This document shows, piece by piece, positions 1-9,591 of a stretch of 62,892 bases of DNA. The notes beneath the pieces were generated by a model, which was not told the origin of the DNA, ran no database searches, and was given only the letters and a program-made list of their open reading frames with translations. Both the position numbers and the translations under genes were made by a program. The DNA lies in contig JAUXMY010000011.1 of the NCBI GenBank assembly GCA_030683005.1, positions 1 to 62,892 on the forward strand. The letters are read 5' to 3'. The DNA comes from Caulobacter sp. (lineage in GTDB: Bacteria > Pseudomonadota > Alphaproteobacteria > Caulobacterales > Caulobacteraceae). Each line of letters opens with the position of its first letter. The first letter of the stretch is position 1.

Positions 1-142
1 GCGTTTAAATCCTCTCGACCTGGGTAGCCAGGTGGGCGCCGTATGCCCAGGCCCACGAGCCTGATCAGGGACAGCTCCCTTTGAGTGAATTAAGGTCGCA
101 AGGAAATGTTGCCTTCGACGAGAGCCGCAGCAGGACCCGCCG
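1..142 (-). ncRNA. ssrS: 6S RNA (alphaproteobacterial type), 3' end at or beyond window edge
   Basis: 6S RNA binds the housekeeping RNA polymerase holoenzyme and lowers transcription in stationary phase. On the minus strand the stretch reads through an internal CCTGGG...CCCAGG hairpin (about 25-55) and ends near GGATTTAAACGC, which resembles the 3' end of alphaproteobacterial 6S RNAs as I remember them. A CTCTCG element near the 5' end can pair with CGAGAG near the 3' end to form part of the closing stem. It lies directly downstream of zapA on the same strand, the classic ssrS position. The 5' end is inferred from a -35/-10 pair at 149-177; the exact 3' end is uncertain because the window begins here. 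Confidence 0.8.
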
Positions 143-148
143 TGGAGC

Positions 149-177
149 AGGATAGTCCCTAAGCCGGGGCGGAACAA
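149..177 (-). promoter_or_regulatory. Sigma-70-type promoter for 6S RNA
   Basis: On the minus strand TTGTTC (177-172) is followed after exactly 17 bp by TATCCT (154-149). This would start transcription near position 142, the expected 5' end of the 6S RNA. The promoter sits just past the zapA stop codon, so 6S RNA can be made independently of the zauP-zapA transcript. Confidence 0.6.
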
Positions 178-186
178 TGGCCGCCG

Positions 187-504
187 TTACAGGCCCTGGG
201 CGATCTTCTCCAGCCGCGCGGCGACGGCGTTCAGCGCCTCGGCCACGCCGTCGGTGGATGCGGCGGACGCGGCCGACGCGGCCGACGCGCCGGGATTGCC
301 GAGCCGGACCTCATGCAGTTCGTCGGCCAACATCAGTCCGGCCATGAGGAACAGGCGGATGTCGCCGACATGGCCGACCTCGCCCGCGACCTGGCGCACA
401 TGGCCATCGAACTGTTTGGCCAGCATGCGGACGCGATCCTCCTGTCCGTCGGCGCAGCCCACGGCATAGGGTCGGCCGTTGATCTCGACCGTCACCGTCG
501 CCAT
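187..504 (-). CDS. zapA: Cell division protein ZapA
   Basis: 105 residues, the usual size for ZapA, a small FtsZ-binding protein that promotes Z-ring bundling at midcell. The N-terminal half has the ZapA beta-strand and head region (start MATVTVEINGRPY, then a GQEDRVRMLAKQFD helix) and the C-terminal third is a predicted coiled coil. An unusual stretch of repeated Ala-Ala-Ser (residues about 73-83, low-complexity GCC/GAC DNA) separates the two. The ATG overlaps the stop of the upstream gene by one base (TGATG), so the two are translationally coupled. 6S RNA follows downstream, the typical zapA-ssrS arrangement. Confidence 0.92.
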   Translation of the reverse strand: MATVTVEINGRPYAVGCADGQEDRVRMLAKQFDGHVRQVAGEVGHVGDIRLFLMAGLMLADELHEVRLGNPGASAASAASAASTDGVAEALNAVAARLEKIAQGL

Positions 505-770
505 CAGCGGGCCTCCTGTTCGGCCAGACTGTCGCGAATGGCCTCGGCGGCGCGGGAAAGGGTCTCGGCGGCGTCGCGGCCGGCGGCCTCCAGCTCATGG
601 ATGCGCGCGCGGTCGGTCTCGCTCGAGGGCTCCGGCGCGAACAGGTCGTCATCCGGCACGCGGCTGGCCCCGGCCGCGCGGCTCTTGAGGTCCAGCAGCC
701 GGCGCTCCAGCAACGCCAGCGCGCGGTCGACACGGTCCTTGGCGGCCGATGCAGCGTCCATTCGGGTCAC
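504..770 (-). CDS. zauP: ZauP-like coiled-coil division protein (upstream partner of ZapA)
   Basis: About 88 residues, strongly charged and almost entirely helical, with heptad-like stretches at both ends (residues about 5-35 and 55-85), so a coiled coil. Caulobacter encodes a coiled-coil protein, ZauP, immediately upstream of and co-transcribed with zapA; the pair focuses the Z ring. Position and size match, and I infer the name from that. The frame opens with GTG at 770 close behind a GGAGG; an ATG at 761 (residue 4) is an alternative start with an 11-bp spacing. The stop overlaps the zapA start by one base. Confidence 0.75.
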   Translation of the reverse strand: MTRMDAASAAKDRVDRALALLERRLLDLKSRAAGASRVPDDDLFAPEPSSETDRARIHELEAAGRDAAETLSRAAEAIRDSLAEQEAR

Positions 771-859
771 ATCCTCCAGAATCCGTATAGAACCCGCCGA
801 CGCGTCGGGGTAAAGCGGCGCGCCTCCCTTTTTCCGCCTCCCGCCGAAAGGTCCTCCCC

Positions 860-2854
860 GTGACCGACGCCAAAGCCGTATCTGAAAAGGCCACCCCCAG
901 GCAGATGGCCGACGCCATCCGGGTGCTGTCCATGGACGGTGTCGAGAAGGCGAAGAGCGGCCACCCCGGCATGCCGATGGGCATGGCCGACGTGGCCACG
1001 GTGCTGTTTTCGAAGTTTCTGAAGTTCGACGCCAGCCGCCCCGACTGGGCCGACCGCGACCGGTTCATCCTGTCGGCCGGCCACGGCTCGATGTTGATCT
1101 ACGCCTTGCTTCACCTGACCGGCTACAAGGCGGCGACGAAGCAAGAGCTGTCCAACTTCCGCCAGTGGGGTTCGAAGACCGCGGGCCATCCCGAGTTCGG
1201 CCATATGCCGGGCGTCGAGACCACCACCGGTCCGCTGGGTCAGGGCCTGGCCAACAGCGTCGGCTTCGCCATGGCCGAACGCCATCTGGCGGCGCGGTTC
1301 GGTGAAAACCTCGTCGACCACCGCACCTGGGTCATCGCCGGCGACGGCTGTCTGATGGAGGGCGTGTCGCAAGAAGCGATCGCGCTGGCCGGCCGTTATC
1401 GGCTGAACAAGCTGACCGTGCTGTGGGACGACAATTCGATCACCATCGACGGGGCCGTGTCCCTGTCAGACGCCACCGACCAGAAGGCGCGCTTCAAGGC
1501 CGCCGGCTGGGCCGTCAAGGCGATCGACGGCCACGACATGAAGGCGATCAAGTCGGCGCTGCAGTGGGCGACGCGGCAGGACAGGCCGACGCTGATCGCC
1601 TGCAAGACGAAGATCGGCCGCGGCGCCGCCACGATGGAAGGCAGCCACAAGACCCACGGCGCGGCGCTGGGCGCGGCCGAGATCGCGGCCACCCGGCTGG
1701 GCCTGTCGTGGACGCATGAGCCTTTCGAACTGCCCGAGGCCGTCGACAAGGCCTGGAAGAAGGTCGGCAAGCGCGGCGCCAGGGAGCGCAAGGCGTGGGA
1801 GGCCCGGCTGAACGCCTCCACTCAAGCCGCCGACTTCACTCGCGCCATGAAGGGCGACCTGCCCGCCGGCGCCTTCGACGCCCTGAATGCGAAGATCGCC
1901 GAACTGGTCGAGACGAAGCCGGCCCAGGCCACGCGCCAGTCCTCGGGCGCGGCGCTGGACGAATTGTTCGCCGCCATCCCCGAGCTGATCGGCGGCTCGG
2001 CCGATCTGACCGGCTCGAACAACACCTTCGTCAAGGGCACGCCCATCTTCGACGCCCCGAGCTATGAGGGCCGCTACGTCAACTGGGGCATCCGCGAATT
2101 CGGCATGGCCGCGGCGATGAACGGCATGGCGCTGCACGGCGGGATCATCCCCTACGGTGGCACCTTCATGGTGTTCTCGGACTACAGCCGCCCGGCGATC
2201 CGGCTCGGCGCCCTGATGGGGGTGCGGGCGATCCACGTCCTGACCCACGACAGCATCGGCCTCGGCGAGGACGGGCCGACGCACCAGCCGGTCGAACACC
2301 TCGCCGCCCTGCGCGCCATTCCCAATCTGCTGGTGTTCCGCCCGGCCGACACGGTCGAGGCCATGGAATGCTGGCAGGCGGCGCTGGAGCACAAGGCCGC
2401 GCCCTCGGCCATGGCCCTGTCGCGCCAGAAGACCCCGGCCGTGCGCACGGTCGCTTCGGACGAGAACCTGTCCGCGAGGGGGGCCTATGAACTCCGCGCC
2501 GCCAAGGGCGAGGCCAGGGTCACCCTGTTCGGCACCGGCACGGAACTGGCCCTCGCGCTCGCCGCCGCCGATGCGCTGGAGGCCGAAGGCACGCCGACCC
2601 GCGTCGTCTCCGTTCCCTGTTTCGAGCTGTTCTTCCAGCAGGACGCCAAATACCAGGCCTCGGTCATCGGCCGCGGCACGGTCCGCGTCGCCGTCGAGGC
2701 CGCCATCCAGCAGGGCTGGGAGCGGTTCATCGGCGAGGACGGCGGCTTCGTCGGCATGACCGGCTTCGGGGCCAGCGCCCCGGCCGAGGTGTTGTACGAG
2801 AAATTCGGGATCACCACCGCGGCGGTGGTGGCGGCGGTGAAGGCGCGGCTGTAG
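860..2854 (+). CDS. tkt: Transketolase
   Basis: 664 residues, normal length for a bacterial transketolase. It moves two-carbon ketol units between sugar phosphates in the non-oxidative pentose phosphate pathway, using thiamine diphosphate and a divalent metal. The thiamine diphosphate motif begins GDGCLMEG (residues 161-168) and is followed by the DDN metal and cofactor segment (about 191). The pyrimidine domain carries the expected catalytic Glu in WGIREFGM (Glu413). The start is GTG (860-862) behind an AAAGG-type ribosome site. It heads a plus-strand run of carbon-metabolism genes; purT follows after 4 bp. Confidence 0.97.
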   Translation: MTDAKAVSEKATPRQMADAIRVLSMDGVEKAKSGHPGMPMGMADVATVLFSKFLKFDASRPDWADRDRFILSAGHGSMLIYALLHLTGYKAATKQELSNFRQWGSKTAGHPEFGHMPGVETTTGPLGQGLANSVGFAMAERHLAARFGENLVDHRTWVIAGDGCLMEGVSQEAIALAGRYRLNKLTVLWDDNSITIDGAVSLSDATDQKARFKAAGWAVKAIDGHDMKAIKSALQWATRQDRPTLIACKTKIGRGAATMEGSHKTHGAALGAAEIAATRLGLSWTHEPFELPEAVDKAWKKVGKRGARERKAWEARLNASTQAADFTRAMKGDLPAGAFDALNAKIAELVETKPAQATRQSSGAALDELFAAIPELIGGSADLTGSNNTFVKGTPIFDAPSYEGRYVNWGIREFGMAAAMNGMALHGGIIPYGGTFMVFSDYSRPAIRLGALMGVRAIHVLTHDSIGLGEDGPTHQPVEHLAALRAIPNLLVFRPADTVEAMECWQAALEHKAAPSAMALSRQKTPAVRTVASDENLSARGAYELRAAKGEARVTLFGTGTELALALAAADALEAEGTPTRVVSVPCFELFFQQDAKYQASVIGRGTVRVAVEAAIQQGWERFIGEDGGFVGMTGFGASAPAEVLYEKFGITTAAVVAAVKARL

Positions 2855-2858
2855 GGCC

Positions 2859-4052
2859 ATGAGACTCGGCACCCCCCTCTCCGACAGCGCCGTGCGCGTC
2901 ATGCTCCTCGGCGCCGGGGAGCTGGGCAAGGAGGTGGCCATCGAGCTGCAGCGGCTGGGCGCCGAGGTCATCGCCGTCGACCGCTACGCCAACGCCCCGG
3001 CCATGCAGGTGGCGCATCGCAGCCACGTCATTCCGATGACCGATCCGCAGGTCCTGAACGGCGTCATCATGGCCGAGGCGCCGCACATCATCGTGCCCGA
3101 GATCGAGGCCATCGCCACGGACGTGCTGGCGCAGATCGAGGCCGCCGGCCTGGCGACCGTCATCCCCACCGCGCGGGCGACGCAGCTGACCATGAACCGC
3201 GAGGGCATCCGCCGACTGGCGGCCGAGGAGCTGGGTCTGCCGACCAGCCCCTATGCCTTCGTCACATCGGCCGACGAACTGGCGGACGCTACGGACCGCA
3301 TCGGCCTGCCCGTCTTCGTCAAGCCGGTGATGTCGTCCTCGGGCAAGGGTCAGTCCTTCGTCGAGTCCGCCGATCAGACCGCTGACGCCTGGGCCTACGC
3401 CCAGTCCGGCGGACGGGTGGAGACGGCGACGGTGATCGTCGAGGGCCGAATCGATTTCGACTTCGAGATCACCCTGCTGACGGTGCGCTCCCTGCGCGAC
3501 GGCGCCGTCCGCACCGACTTCTGCGCGCCCATCGGCCACCATCAGGTCAAGGGCGACTATGTCGAGAGCTGGCAGCCGCAACCGATGACGCCGGCCGCCC
3601 TGGCGAGCGCGCAGGACATCGCCCGCAAGGTCACCGACGCGCTGGGCGGCCTCGGCGTGTTCGGGGTCGAACTGTTCGTCAAGGGGGACCGGGTCTGGTT
3701 CTCGGAGGTCTCCCCGCGCCCGCACGACACCGGCCTCGTGACCCTGGCCACCCAGACGCAATCCGAATTCGCCCTGCACGCCCGCGCGATTCTCGGCCTG
3801 CCGATCGACGTCAGCCAGCGCGACATCGGCGCCAGCGCGGTGATCTATGGCGGCATGGACGCGGTGGGCGTCGCCTATGAGGGGGTGGCCGAGGCCCTGT
3901 CGGTGCCGACCGCCGACCTGCGGCTGTTCGGCAAGCCGGAGAGCTATGTCAGCCGTCGCATGGGCGTGGCGACGGCGCGGGGCGCCACGGTCGAGCAGGC
4001 TCGGGAACGGGCGCGCGAAGCGGCGTCGAAGGTTCGGGTGGTCCCGGGCTAA
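2859..4052 (+). CDS. purT: Formate-dependent phosphoribosylglycinamide formyltransferase (GAR transformylase 2)
   Basis: 397 residues, an ATP-grasp enzyme that makes formyl-GAR from GAR, formate and ATP in purine synthesis, so it does not need formyl-tetrahydrofolate. The N-terminal nucleotide fold shows GAGELGKE (residues about 19-26), the ATP-grasp lysine region is near [12 protein letters not shown] (about 155-166), and the family signature SPRPHDTG lies around residue 285. It starts 4 bp after the tkt stop, so the two are probably one operon. Its TAA overlaps the end of the convergent S41 peptidase gene by three bases. Confidence 0.96.
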   Translation: MRLGTPLSDSAVRVMLLGAGELGKEVAIELQRLGAEVIAVDRYANAPAMQVAHRSHVIPMTDPQVLNGVIMAEAPHIIVPEIEAIATDVLAQIEAAGLATVIPTARATQLTMNREGIRRLAAEELGLPTSPYAFVTSADELADATDRIGLPVFVKPVMSSSGKGQSFVESADQTADAWAYAQSGGRVETATVIVEGRIDFDFEITLLTVRSLRDGAVRTDFCAPIGHHQVKGDYVESWQPQPMTPAALASAQDIARKVTDALGGLGVFGVELFVKGDRVWFSEVSPRPHDTGLVTLATQTQSEFALHARAILGLPIDVSQRDIGASAVIYGGMDAVGVAYEGVAEALSVPTADLRLFGKPESYVSRRMGVATARGATVEQARERAREAASKVRVVPG

Positions 4053-5326
4053 AGCGCCGGAGCGGGCTGAACCGCCATCGCCGGCTCCGCGCGCAGGGCG
4101 GCCAGGGCGGCCTCCAGCCCGGGATCGCGTCCGGCGCGCTGATCCTCCGGCGTCAGGGGGGCGGTCACGTCCGGCGTCACGCCGCGCTTCTCGAGTCGCA
4201 CGCCGCCGGCGGTGACGAAGTCGGCGCGGCTGAGGCTCAGTCGCCCGCCGTCGGGCAGGCTCGTCTCCTGCGAGATCAGCACCGCCCCGGCCGTCGGAGC
4301 CCCGATCACCACCGCGCGCCGCGCCTCCTGCAGGGCGGCGGGGGTCAGTTCGGCGGCGCTGCGGCTGTTGGCGTCGACGAGGACGGCGACGTCATTTCCG
4401 ACCGGCGCGTCCAGATCGCCGCATCCGCCGGCGGTCCGCAGCTCCACCCGCCGCCCCGAGCGGCCGGTTCGGGCCGCCCACGGTTGATCTCGCGGCAGAA
4501 AACAGCTGAGCACCGCATCGGCCTCCGCCAGTCGTCCGCCGGGGTTGCCGCGCAGGTCGATGACCACGTCGGTCTCAGGCGATAGACCAACCAGTTGCTC
4601 GCCCATCCAACGGCCCAGCCCCTGTTCGAAACCGTCCACGGTCAGCACCAGCACGCCCGGCCGCGAACGGTCGGCGACGAAGGCCGGTGTCGGCTCCATC
4701 ATGCGCGGGGTCAGGGTCAGGGGTCGCGCGGCGCCCTCGTCGTCTATTAGCGACAGGGTCACGGCCCGGCCCTCGGCGATATCCTGTTCCGGCGTCCACA
4801 GCGCGCCCGCGCCGGTGATCAGCCGCCAGCCCACGGCCACGCCGGCCTCGGCGGCCGGCGAGTCCGGCCGAACCCGTTCGATCAGCCAGGCGTCGCCCGA
4901 GGGTTCGGGCCGCAGAGATACGCCGATGGCGGCGCGGCGCTGGCGCAGCGTGTCCTGACGCCGGGCCACCGCCGGCGGCGAGACCCCGGCGTGGTCGTCG
5001 TCCAGCAGGTCCAGCATGTCCCGGAGCGCGCGGTACAGGGTGCGGTCGTCTGGGGCCGTCAGGGCGACCGGACGCCAGGTTCGGCGCGCGGCGTTCCAGT
5101 CCACGCCGTGCAGGCCGGGATCGTAGTACTGGGCCCGGACCTCGCTCCAGACCCGGTCGAAGACCCGCCGGTTCATCCGCGCCCGCTCGCGATCCGGCGC
5201 CGCCGACGCCACGGCCGGCGCGACCGCCCCGGTTGCGGGATCGGCCGCCAACGACGGAGCGGCGATGAGCGCAAGGCCGATCGCCGACGAAGCAGCCAGC
5301 ATCCGGAGAAGGCCACGGAAGGTCAT
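4049..5326 (-). CDS. S41-family peptidase (C-terminal-processing-protease-like), exported
   Basis: 425 residues with an N-terminal signal peptide (hydrophobic residues about 5-27, AXA-type site near 26-28). A helical N-terminal region is followed by a PDZ-like segment (about 145-210) and the S41 catalytic domain (about 222-395), with the IDLRGNPGG signature at 256-264 and the nucleophile in NSRSAAEL (Ser323). The segment that carries the catalytic Lys in CtpA-type enzymes reads GAPTAGAV here (342-349), with Ala at the expected Lys position. It may therefore use a tricorn-like or divergent mechanism, or be inactive. It sits alone on the minus strand between purT and gap, and the substrate cannot be inferred. 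Confidence 0.85.
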   Translation of the reverse strand: MTFRGLLRMLAASSAIGLALIAAPSLAADPATGAVAPAVASAAPDRERARMNRRVFDRVWSEVRAQYYDPGLHGVDWNAARRTWRPVALTAPDDRTLYRALRDMLDLLDDDHAGVSPPAVARRQDTLRQRRAAIGVSLRPEPSGDAWLIERVRPDSPAAEAGVAVGWRLITGAGALWTPEQDIAEGRAVTLSLIDDEGAARPLTLTPRMMEPTPAFVADRSRPGVLVLTVDGFEQGLGRWMGEQLVGLSPETDVVIDLRGNPGGRLAEADAVLSCFLPRDQPWAARTGRSGRRVELRTAGGCGDLDAPVGNDVAVLVDANSRSAAELTPAALQEARRAVVIGAPTAGAVLISQETSLPDGGRLSLSRADFVTAGGVRLEKRGVTPDVTAPLTPEDQRAGRDPGLEAALAALRAEPAMAVQPAPAL

Positions 5327-5553
5327 GACTCCATTAGAGGGCGCCCTTGTCGGGTTTCAAATCACGAAGTTGCAGATCCGGATCCGTCTCCGGCGGGCCC
5401 CGCCCGCGCGATCAGAGTCAGGGGCCTCGCGCGCGCCGCGCCGCCTCCCGGCGTTACAGTCGATCACGCCTTGTTACGGGCGCGGGGTTGATCCTCGCGG
5501 CCTCCGGTTCCATTGAAGCGCCAACCTGACATCGCTTCCAAGGAGCCCCGCCC

Positions 5554-6561
5554 ATGACCGTCCGCGTCGCCATCAATGGTTTCGGCCGTATCGGCCGCCT
5601 CATCCTGCGCTCGATCGTCGAGCATGGCCGGCGCGACATCGAGGTGGTGGCGATCAACGATCTGGGCCCGGTGGAGACCAACGCCCACCTGCTGCGCTAC
5701 GATTCAGTGCACGGCCGGTTCCCGGGCACGGTCGAGACCGGCGCGGACTGGATCGACGTCGGCCTCGGCAAGATCAAGGTCACCGCCGAGCGCGATCCGT
5801 CCAAGCTTCCGCACAAGGAACTGAACGTCGACATCGCCTTCGAATGCACCGGCCTGTTCACGACCAGGGAAAAGGCCTCGGCCCATCTGACGGCGGGCGC
5901 GAAGCGGGTGCTGGTCTCGGCCCCCTGCGACGGCGCCGACCAGACCATCGTCTACAAGGTCAACCACGACGTCCTGACCGCCGACGACATCATCGTCTCC
6001 AACGGGTCGTGCACCACCAACGCCCTGGCCCCGGTGGCCAAGGTGCTGCACGACCTGTTCGGCATCGAGCGTGGCTACATGACCACGATCCACGCCTACA
6101 CCGGCGACCAGCCGACGCTGGACACCATGCACAAGGACCTCTACCGCGGCCGCGCCGCCGGCCTGAGCATGATCCCGACCTCGACTGGCGCGGCCAAGGC
6201 GCTGGGCCTGGTCCTGCCGGCCCTGAAGGGCAAGCTGGACGGCTCCTCGATCCGCGTCCCGACCCCGAATGTCTCGGTCGTCGACCTGAAGGTCGTGGCC
6301 GGCCGCGACGTGACGGTGGAAGAGATCAACAAGGCCCTGGTCGCCGCCTCGGAAGGCCCGATGTCGGGCGTGCTGGCCGTGACCAACGACCCGCTGGTCT
6401 CCATCGACCTCAACCACGTCGCCGCCTCGTCCACCGCCGCCCTGCCGCAGACCCAGGTCGTCGACGGCAAGCTGGCCCGCGTGCTGACCTGGTACGACAA
6501 CGAATGGGGCTTCGCGACGCGCATGAGCGACACTGCTCTGGTGATGGCGAAGTTCCTGTAG
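5554..6561 (+). CDS. gap: Type I glyceraldehyde-3-phosphate dehydrogenase
   Basis: 335 residues. Oxidises and phosphorylates glyceraldehyde 3-phosphate to 1,3-bisphosphoglycerate with NAD+ in glycolysis. The Rossmann motif is INGFGRIGR (residues 7-15), Asp36 near the end of strand 2 suggests NAD+ preference, and the active-site segment SCTTNALAP gives Cys153. The ATG at 5554 has an AAGGAG ribosome site. It opens the gap - unknown - pgk group: its TAG is followed after only 2 bp by the next start codon. The 5327-5553 gap shared with the divergent S41 gene contains no gene that I can see. Confidence 0.97.
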   Translation: MTVRVAINGFGRIGRLILRSIVEHGRRDIEVVAINDLGPVETNAHLLRYDSVHGRFPGTVETGADWIDVGLGKIKVTAERDPSKLPHKELNVDIAFECTGLFTTREKASAHLTAGAKRVLVSAPCDGADQTIVYKVNHDVLTADDIIVSNGSCTTNALAPVAKVLHDLFGIERGYMTTIHAYTGDQPTLDTMHKDLYRGRAAGLSMIPTSTGAAKALGLVLPALKGKLDGSSIRVPTPNVSVVDLKVVAGRDVTVEEINKALVAASEGPMSGVLAVTNDPLVSIDLNHVAASSTAALPQTQVVDGKLARVLTWYDNEWGFATRMSDTALVMAKFL

Positions 6562-6563
6562 CC

Positions 6564-6866
6564 ATGAGCTCCCGGTACCTACCACAGGGTCCGGGAGCGA
6601 TCCTTCCTGGAAGAGGTATCGATATTGTCGAGCTTCTTGAGAGCCGGGACGGGCAGCTGACTCTGGTCCATCTGGCCGATGGTCGGGTGTTGGACGTTTT
6701 CGATTGCGCGGCTGGTCGCGACATGGGCGCGGAGTGGGAGCACATTACGCTCAACGCCTCGCCCGGGACGGCTGACCGCCCGATCCACTTTGTTGTGACT
6801 TCGGACATTGTCCGACTGGTCGATCCCGCCAATCAGACGCTGCTCTATCAGCGCCGCGACGGATAG
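6564..6866 (+). CDS. Hypothetical protein embedded between gap and pgk
   Basis: 100 residues, not recognised. The start ATG lies 2 bp after the gap stop, and the stop lies 0-9 bp before the pgk start, so it is almost certainly co-transcribed and probably translationally coupled. There is no signal peptide or membrane segment. The composition is that of a compact beta-rich soluble protein: VELLESRDGQLTLVHLADG near the N-terminus, and PIHFVVTSDIVRLVDP near residues 73-88. Codon use differs sharply from gap and pgk: it contains CTA, CCA, AGA, GGA, ATT and ACT codons that the flanking highly expressed genes avoid. That suggests late insertion or weak expression selection. Confidence 0.7.
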   Translation: MSSRYLPQGPGAILPGRGIDIVELLESRDGQLTLVHLADGRVLDVFDCAAGRDMGAEWEHITLNASPGTADRPIHFVVTSDIVRLVDPANQTLLYQRRDG

Positions 6867-6875
6867 ATGATCCCC

Positions 6876-8066
6876 ATGACCTTCCGCTCCCTCGACACCG
6901 CTGATCTGGCCGGCAAGCGCGCGCTCGTTCGCGTGGACTTCAACGTGCCGATGGACGGCGGGCAGATCACCGACGACACGCGGCTGCGGTCGGCCCTGCC
7001 GACCATCCACTTCCTGTCGGGCAAGGGCGCGAAGGTGGTGCTGCTGGCGCACTTCGACCGGCCCAAGGGCAAGCGGGTTCCGGAGATGAGCCTGAAGCCC
7101 GTCGCTGGCCCCCTGTCCGACCTGCTGGAGCAGCCGGTGGCCTTCGCCGACGACTGCATTGGCGCGGCGGCGCAGGCGGTCATCGACGGTCTTGAGAACG
7201 GCGGCGTCGCCCTGCTGGAGAACATCCGCTTCCACGCCGGCGAGGAGAAGAACGACCCCGCCTTCGCCGCCGAGCTGGCGAAGAACGGCGACCTCTACGT
7301 CAACGACGCCTTCAGCGCCGCCCACCGCGCCCACGCCTCGACGGAAGGGCTCGCCCGCCTGCTGCCGGCCTATCCCGGCCTGGCCATGCGGCGCGAGCTG
7401 GACATGCTCGACGCGGCGCTCGGCACGCCGGTCAAGCCGGTGCTGGGCATCGTCGGCGGGGCCAAGGTCTCGACCAAGCTCGACCTGCTCAACAACCTGG
7501 TCGCCAGGCTCGACCGCCTGGCCATCGGCGGCGGCATGGCCAACACCTTCCTGGCCGCCCAGGGCCACCCGGTCGGGTCCTCGCTGTGCGAGCACGACCT
7601 GGGCGACACCGCCCGCGAGATCATGGCCAAGGCCGCCGCCTCGGGCTGCGAGCTGCTGCTGCCGGTCGACGTGGTCGTGGCCCGCGAGGTCAAGCCGGGC
7701 GTGGCGACACGCACGCTGGCGCTTGACGAGGTCGGCGACGGCGACCTGATCCTCGACGCCGGCCCGAAGACGGTCGAGCGCCTGCTCGCCGCCATGGACG
7801 CCAGCAAGACCCTGATCTGGAACGGCCCGCTGGGCGTGTTCGAGGTGCCGCCGTTCGACATCGCCACTGTCGCGGCCGCGAAGAAGGCCGGCGCGCTGGC
7901 GGAAGCCGGCAAGATCACCGCCGTGGCCGGCGGCGGGGATACGGTGTCGGCCCTGAACCACGCGGGCGTGGCGGATCAGATGACGTTCGTGTCCACGGCG
8001 GGCGGCGCCTTCCTGGAATGGATGGAAGGCAAGACGCTGCCGGGCGTGAAGGCGCTGGAGGTCTAA
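6876..8066 (+). CDS. pgk: Phosphoglycerate kinase
   Basis: 396 residues from the ATG at 6876 (an earlier in-frame ATG at 6867, directly after the upstream stop, would add three residues). Transfers phosphate from 1,3-bisphosphoglycerate to ADP. The signature RVDFNVP is near residue 19, the phosphoglycerate-binding HFDRPKGK segment near 62, and the nucleotide site includes GGAKVSTK (about 197-204) and GGGDTVS near residue 353. I prefer 6876 because homologs I recall begin MTFR. It is last in the gap cluster, and a large palindromic repeat follows. Confidence 0.96.
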   Translation: MTFRSLDTADLAGKRALVRVDFNVPMDGGQITDDTRLRSALPTIHFLSGKGAKVVLLAHFDRPKGKRVPEMSLKPVAGPLSDLLEQPVAFADDCIGAAAQAVIDGLENGGVALLENIRFHAGEEKNDPAFAAELAKNGDLYVNDAFSAAHRAHASTEGLARLLPAYPGLAMRRELDMLDAALGTPVKPVLGIVGGAKVSTKLDLLNNLVARLDRLAIGGGMANTFLAAQGHPVGSSLCEHDLGDTAREIMAKAAASGCELLLPVDVVVAREVKPGVATRTLALDEVGDGDLILDAGPKTVERLLAAMDASKTLIWNGPLGVFEVPPFDIATVAAAKKAGALAEAGKITAVAGGGDTVSALNHAGVADQMTFVSTAGGAFLEWMEGKTLPGVKALEV

Positions 8067-8067
8067 C

Positions 8068-8237
8068 CTTCCTCCCCATTCATGGGGAGGGGGACCATGC
8101 GGAGCATGGTGGTGGGGTAGCGCCGGGGTCGGAAGACTGACCGCCGTGCACTGAGTCCTGTTCTGAAAGCCCGGCGCTGCCCCCTCCGACCTCGCTCCGC
8201 GAGGCCACCTCCCCCTCGCTGCGCTCCGGGGAGGATT
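8068..8237. repeat. Intergenic palindromic repeat, family B copy 1
   Basis: A mosaic of inverted repeats fills the pgk-fba gap: CCTCCCC/GGGGAGG at the left end, ACCATGC/GCATGGT, a long-range AGCGCCGGG/CCCGGCGCT pair, CTCG/CGAG, and TCCCC/GGGGA at the right end. It folds as a cruciform with several arms. The same design, with a different internal sequence, follows fba (9416-9583). It resembles REP or BIME elements and has no coding potential worth reporting. Confidence 0.75.
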
Positions 8238-8322
8238 GAGCTCTCACCGGGCTGACGTCCCCGCTCCCGGATGCTAAACCCTCCGCAAAACCACAGAACA
8301 TTCAGCGCAAGAGAGTCCGACC

Positions 8323-9408
8323 GTGGCCCGTATCACCCTCCGACAGCTTCTCGACCACGCCGCCGAGAACGACTACGGCCTGCCCGCCTTCAACATCAAC
8401 AACATGGAGCAGGGCCTGGCCATCATGGAGGCCGCCGAGGCCTGCGACGCGCCGGTGATCATCCAGGCCTCGCGCGGGGCCCGCTCCTACGCCAACGACA
8501 TCATGCTGGCCCGGATGATCGACGCCCTGGTCGAGATCTATCCGAACATCCCGGTCTGCATGCACCAGGACCACGGCAACGGCCCGGCCACCTGCGCCAC
8601 GGCGATCCAGTACGGCTTCACCTCGGTGATGATGGACGGCTCGCTGAAGGAAGACGCCAAGACGCCCGCCGACTACGACTACAACGTCGACGTCACCCGC
8701 CGCGTCGTCCAGATGGCCCACAGCTGCGGCGTGTCGGTCGAGGGCGAGCTGGGCGTGCTGGGCTCGCTGGAGACCGGGATGGGCGAGGCCGAGGATGGCC
8801 ACGGCTTCGAGGGCAAGCTGGACCACTCCGCCCTGCTGACCGACCCCGACCAGGCCGTCGACTTCGTGCGGGAGACCCAGGTCGACGCCCTGGCCATCGC
8901 CATGGGCACCAGCCACGGCGCCTACAAGTTCAGCCGCAAGCCCGACGGCGACGTCCTGGCCATGAACGTGATCGAGGAAATCCACCGCCGCCTGCCCAAC
9001 ACCCACCTGGTGATGCACGGCTCCTCCTCGGTGCCGCAGGACCTGCAGGACATCATCAACCAGTACGGCGGTCAGATGCCCCAGACCTGGGGCGTGCCGG
9101 TCGAGGAGATCCAGCGCGGCATCAAGCACGGCGTGCGCAAGATCAACATCGACACCGACAACCGCATGGCCATCACCGGCGCCATCCGCAAGTTGATGGC
9201 CGAGAAGCCGGGCGAGTTCGACCCACGCGCCTACCTCAAGCCCGCCAAGGAGGCGATGCGCAAGGTCTGCGAGCAGCGCTTCAAGGAGTTCTGGGCCGAC
9301 GGCCAGGCCAGCAAGATCAAGCCGCTGTCGACCGCCCAGATGGCCAAGCGCTACGCGGCCGGCGAGCTCGACGCGAAGATCGGCGTCAGCCGGGCGGCGG
9401 CGGAGTAA
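8323..9408 (+). CDS. fba: Class II fructose-bisphosphate aldolase
   Basis: 361 residues, the length of the Calvin-cycle-subtype (CbbA-like) class II aldolases. Zinc-dependent interconversion of fructose 1,6-bisphosphate with dihydroxyacetone phosphate and glyceraldehyde 3-phosphate. Metal-binding histidine is in MHQDHGNG (residues about 84-91), SVMMDGSL is near 105, the second metal region is near GTSHGAYKF (about 198), and the phosphate-binding GSSSVP is near 231. The start is GTG (8323). It is flanked on both sides by palindromic repeats, so it is probably transcribed separately from gap-pgk. Confidence 0.96.
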   Translation: MARITLRQLLDHAAENDYGLPAFNINNMEQGLAIMEAAEACDAPVIIQASRGARSYANDIMLARMIDALVEIYPNIPVCMHQDHGNGPATCATAIQYGFTSVMMDGSLKEDAKTPADYDYNVDVTRRVVQMAHSCGVSVEGELGVLGSLETGMGEAEDGHGFEGKLDHSALLTDPDQAVDFVRETQVDALAIAMGTSHGAYKFSRKPDGDVLAMNVIEEIHRRLPNTHLVMHGSSSVPQDLQDIINQYGGQMPQTWGVPVEEIQRGIKHGVRKINIDTDNRMAITGAIRKLMAEKPGEFDPRAYLKPAKEAMRKVCEQRFKEFWADGQASKIKPLSTAQMAKRYAAGELDAKIGVSRAAAE

Positions 9409-9415
9409 TCCAGCG

Positions 9416-9583
9416 TTCCTCCCCCGCAGGGGGAGGGGGACCATCCAAAGGATGGTGGAGGGGGGATCGGTGCAGGGCGTTCAGAAAGCCTGCACCGACG
9501 TCCGCTCAAACGTCTCAAACGCTCCTGACGGCAGCCCTCTCCACCACGCTCCGCGTGGTCCCCCTCTCCCGATGGGAGAGGAA
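9416..9583. repeat. Intergenic palindromic repeat, family B copy 2
   Basis: Located just after fba. It begins with CCTCCCCC/GGGGGAGG, then GACCATCC/GGATGGT, a GGTGCAGG/CCTGCACC pair enclosing 12 bp, ACCACGC/GCGTGGT, and ends with CTCTCCC/GGGAGAG. It has the same outer architecture as the repeat at 8068-8237, so the fba gene is bracketed by two copies. Confidence 0.75.
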
Positions 9584-9591
9584 GCGAAACA

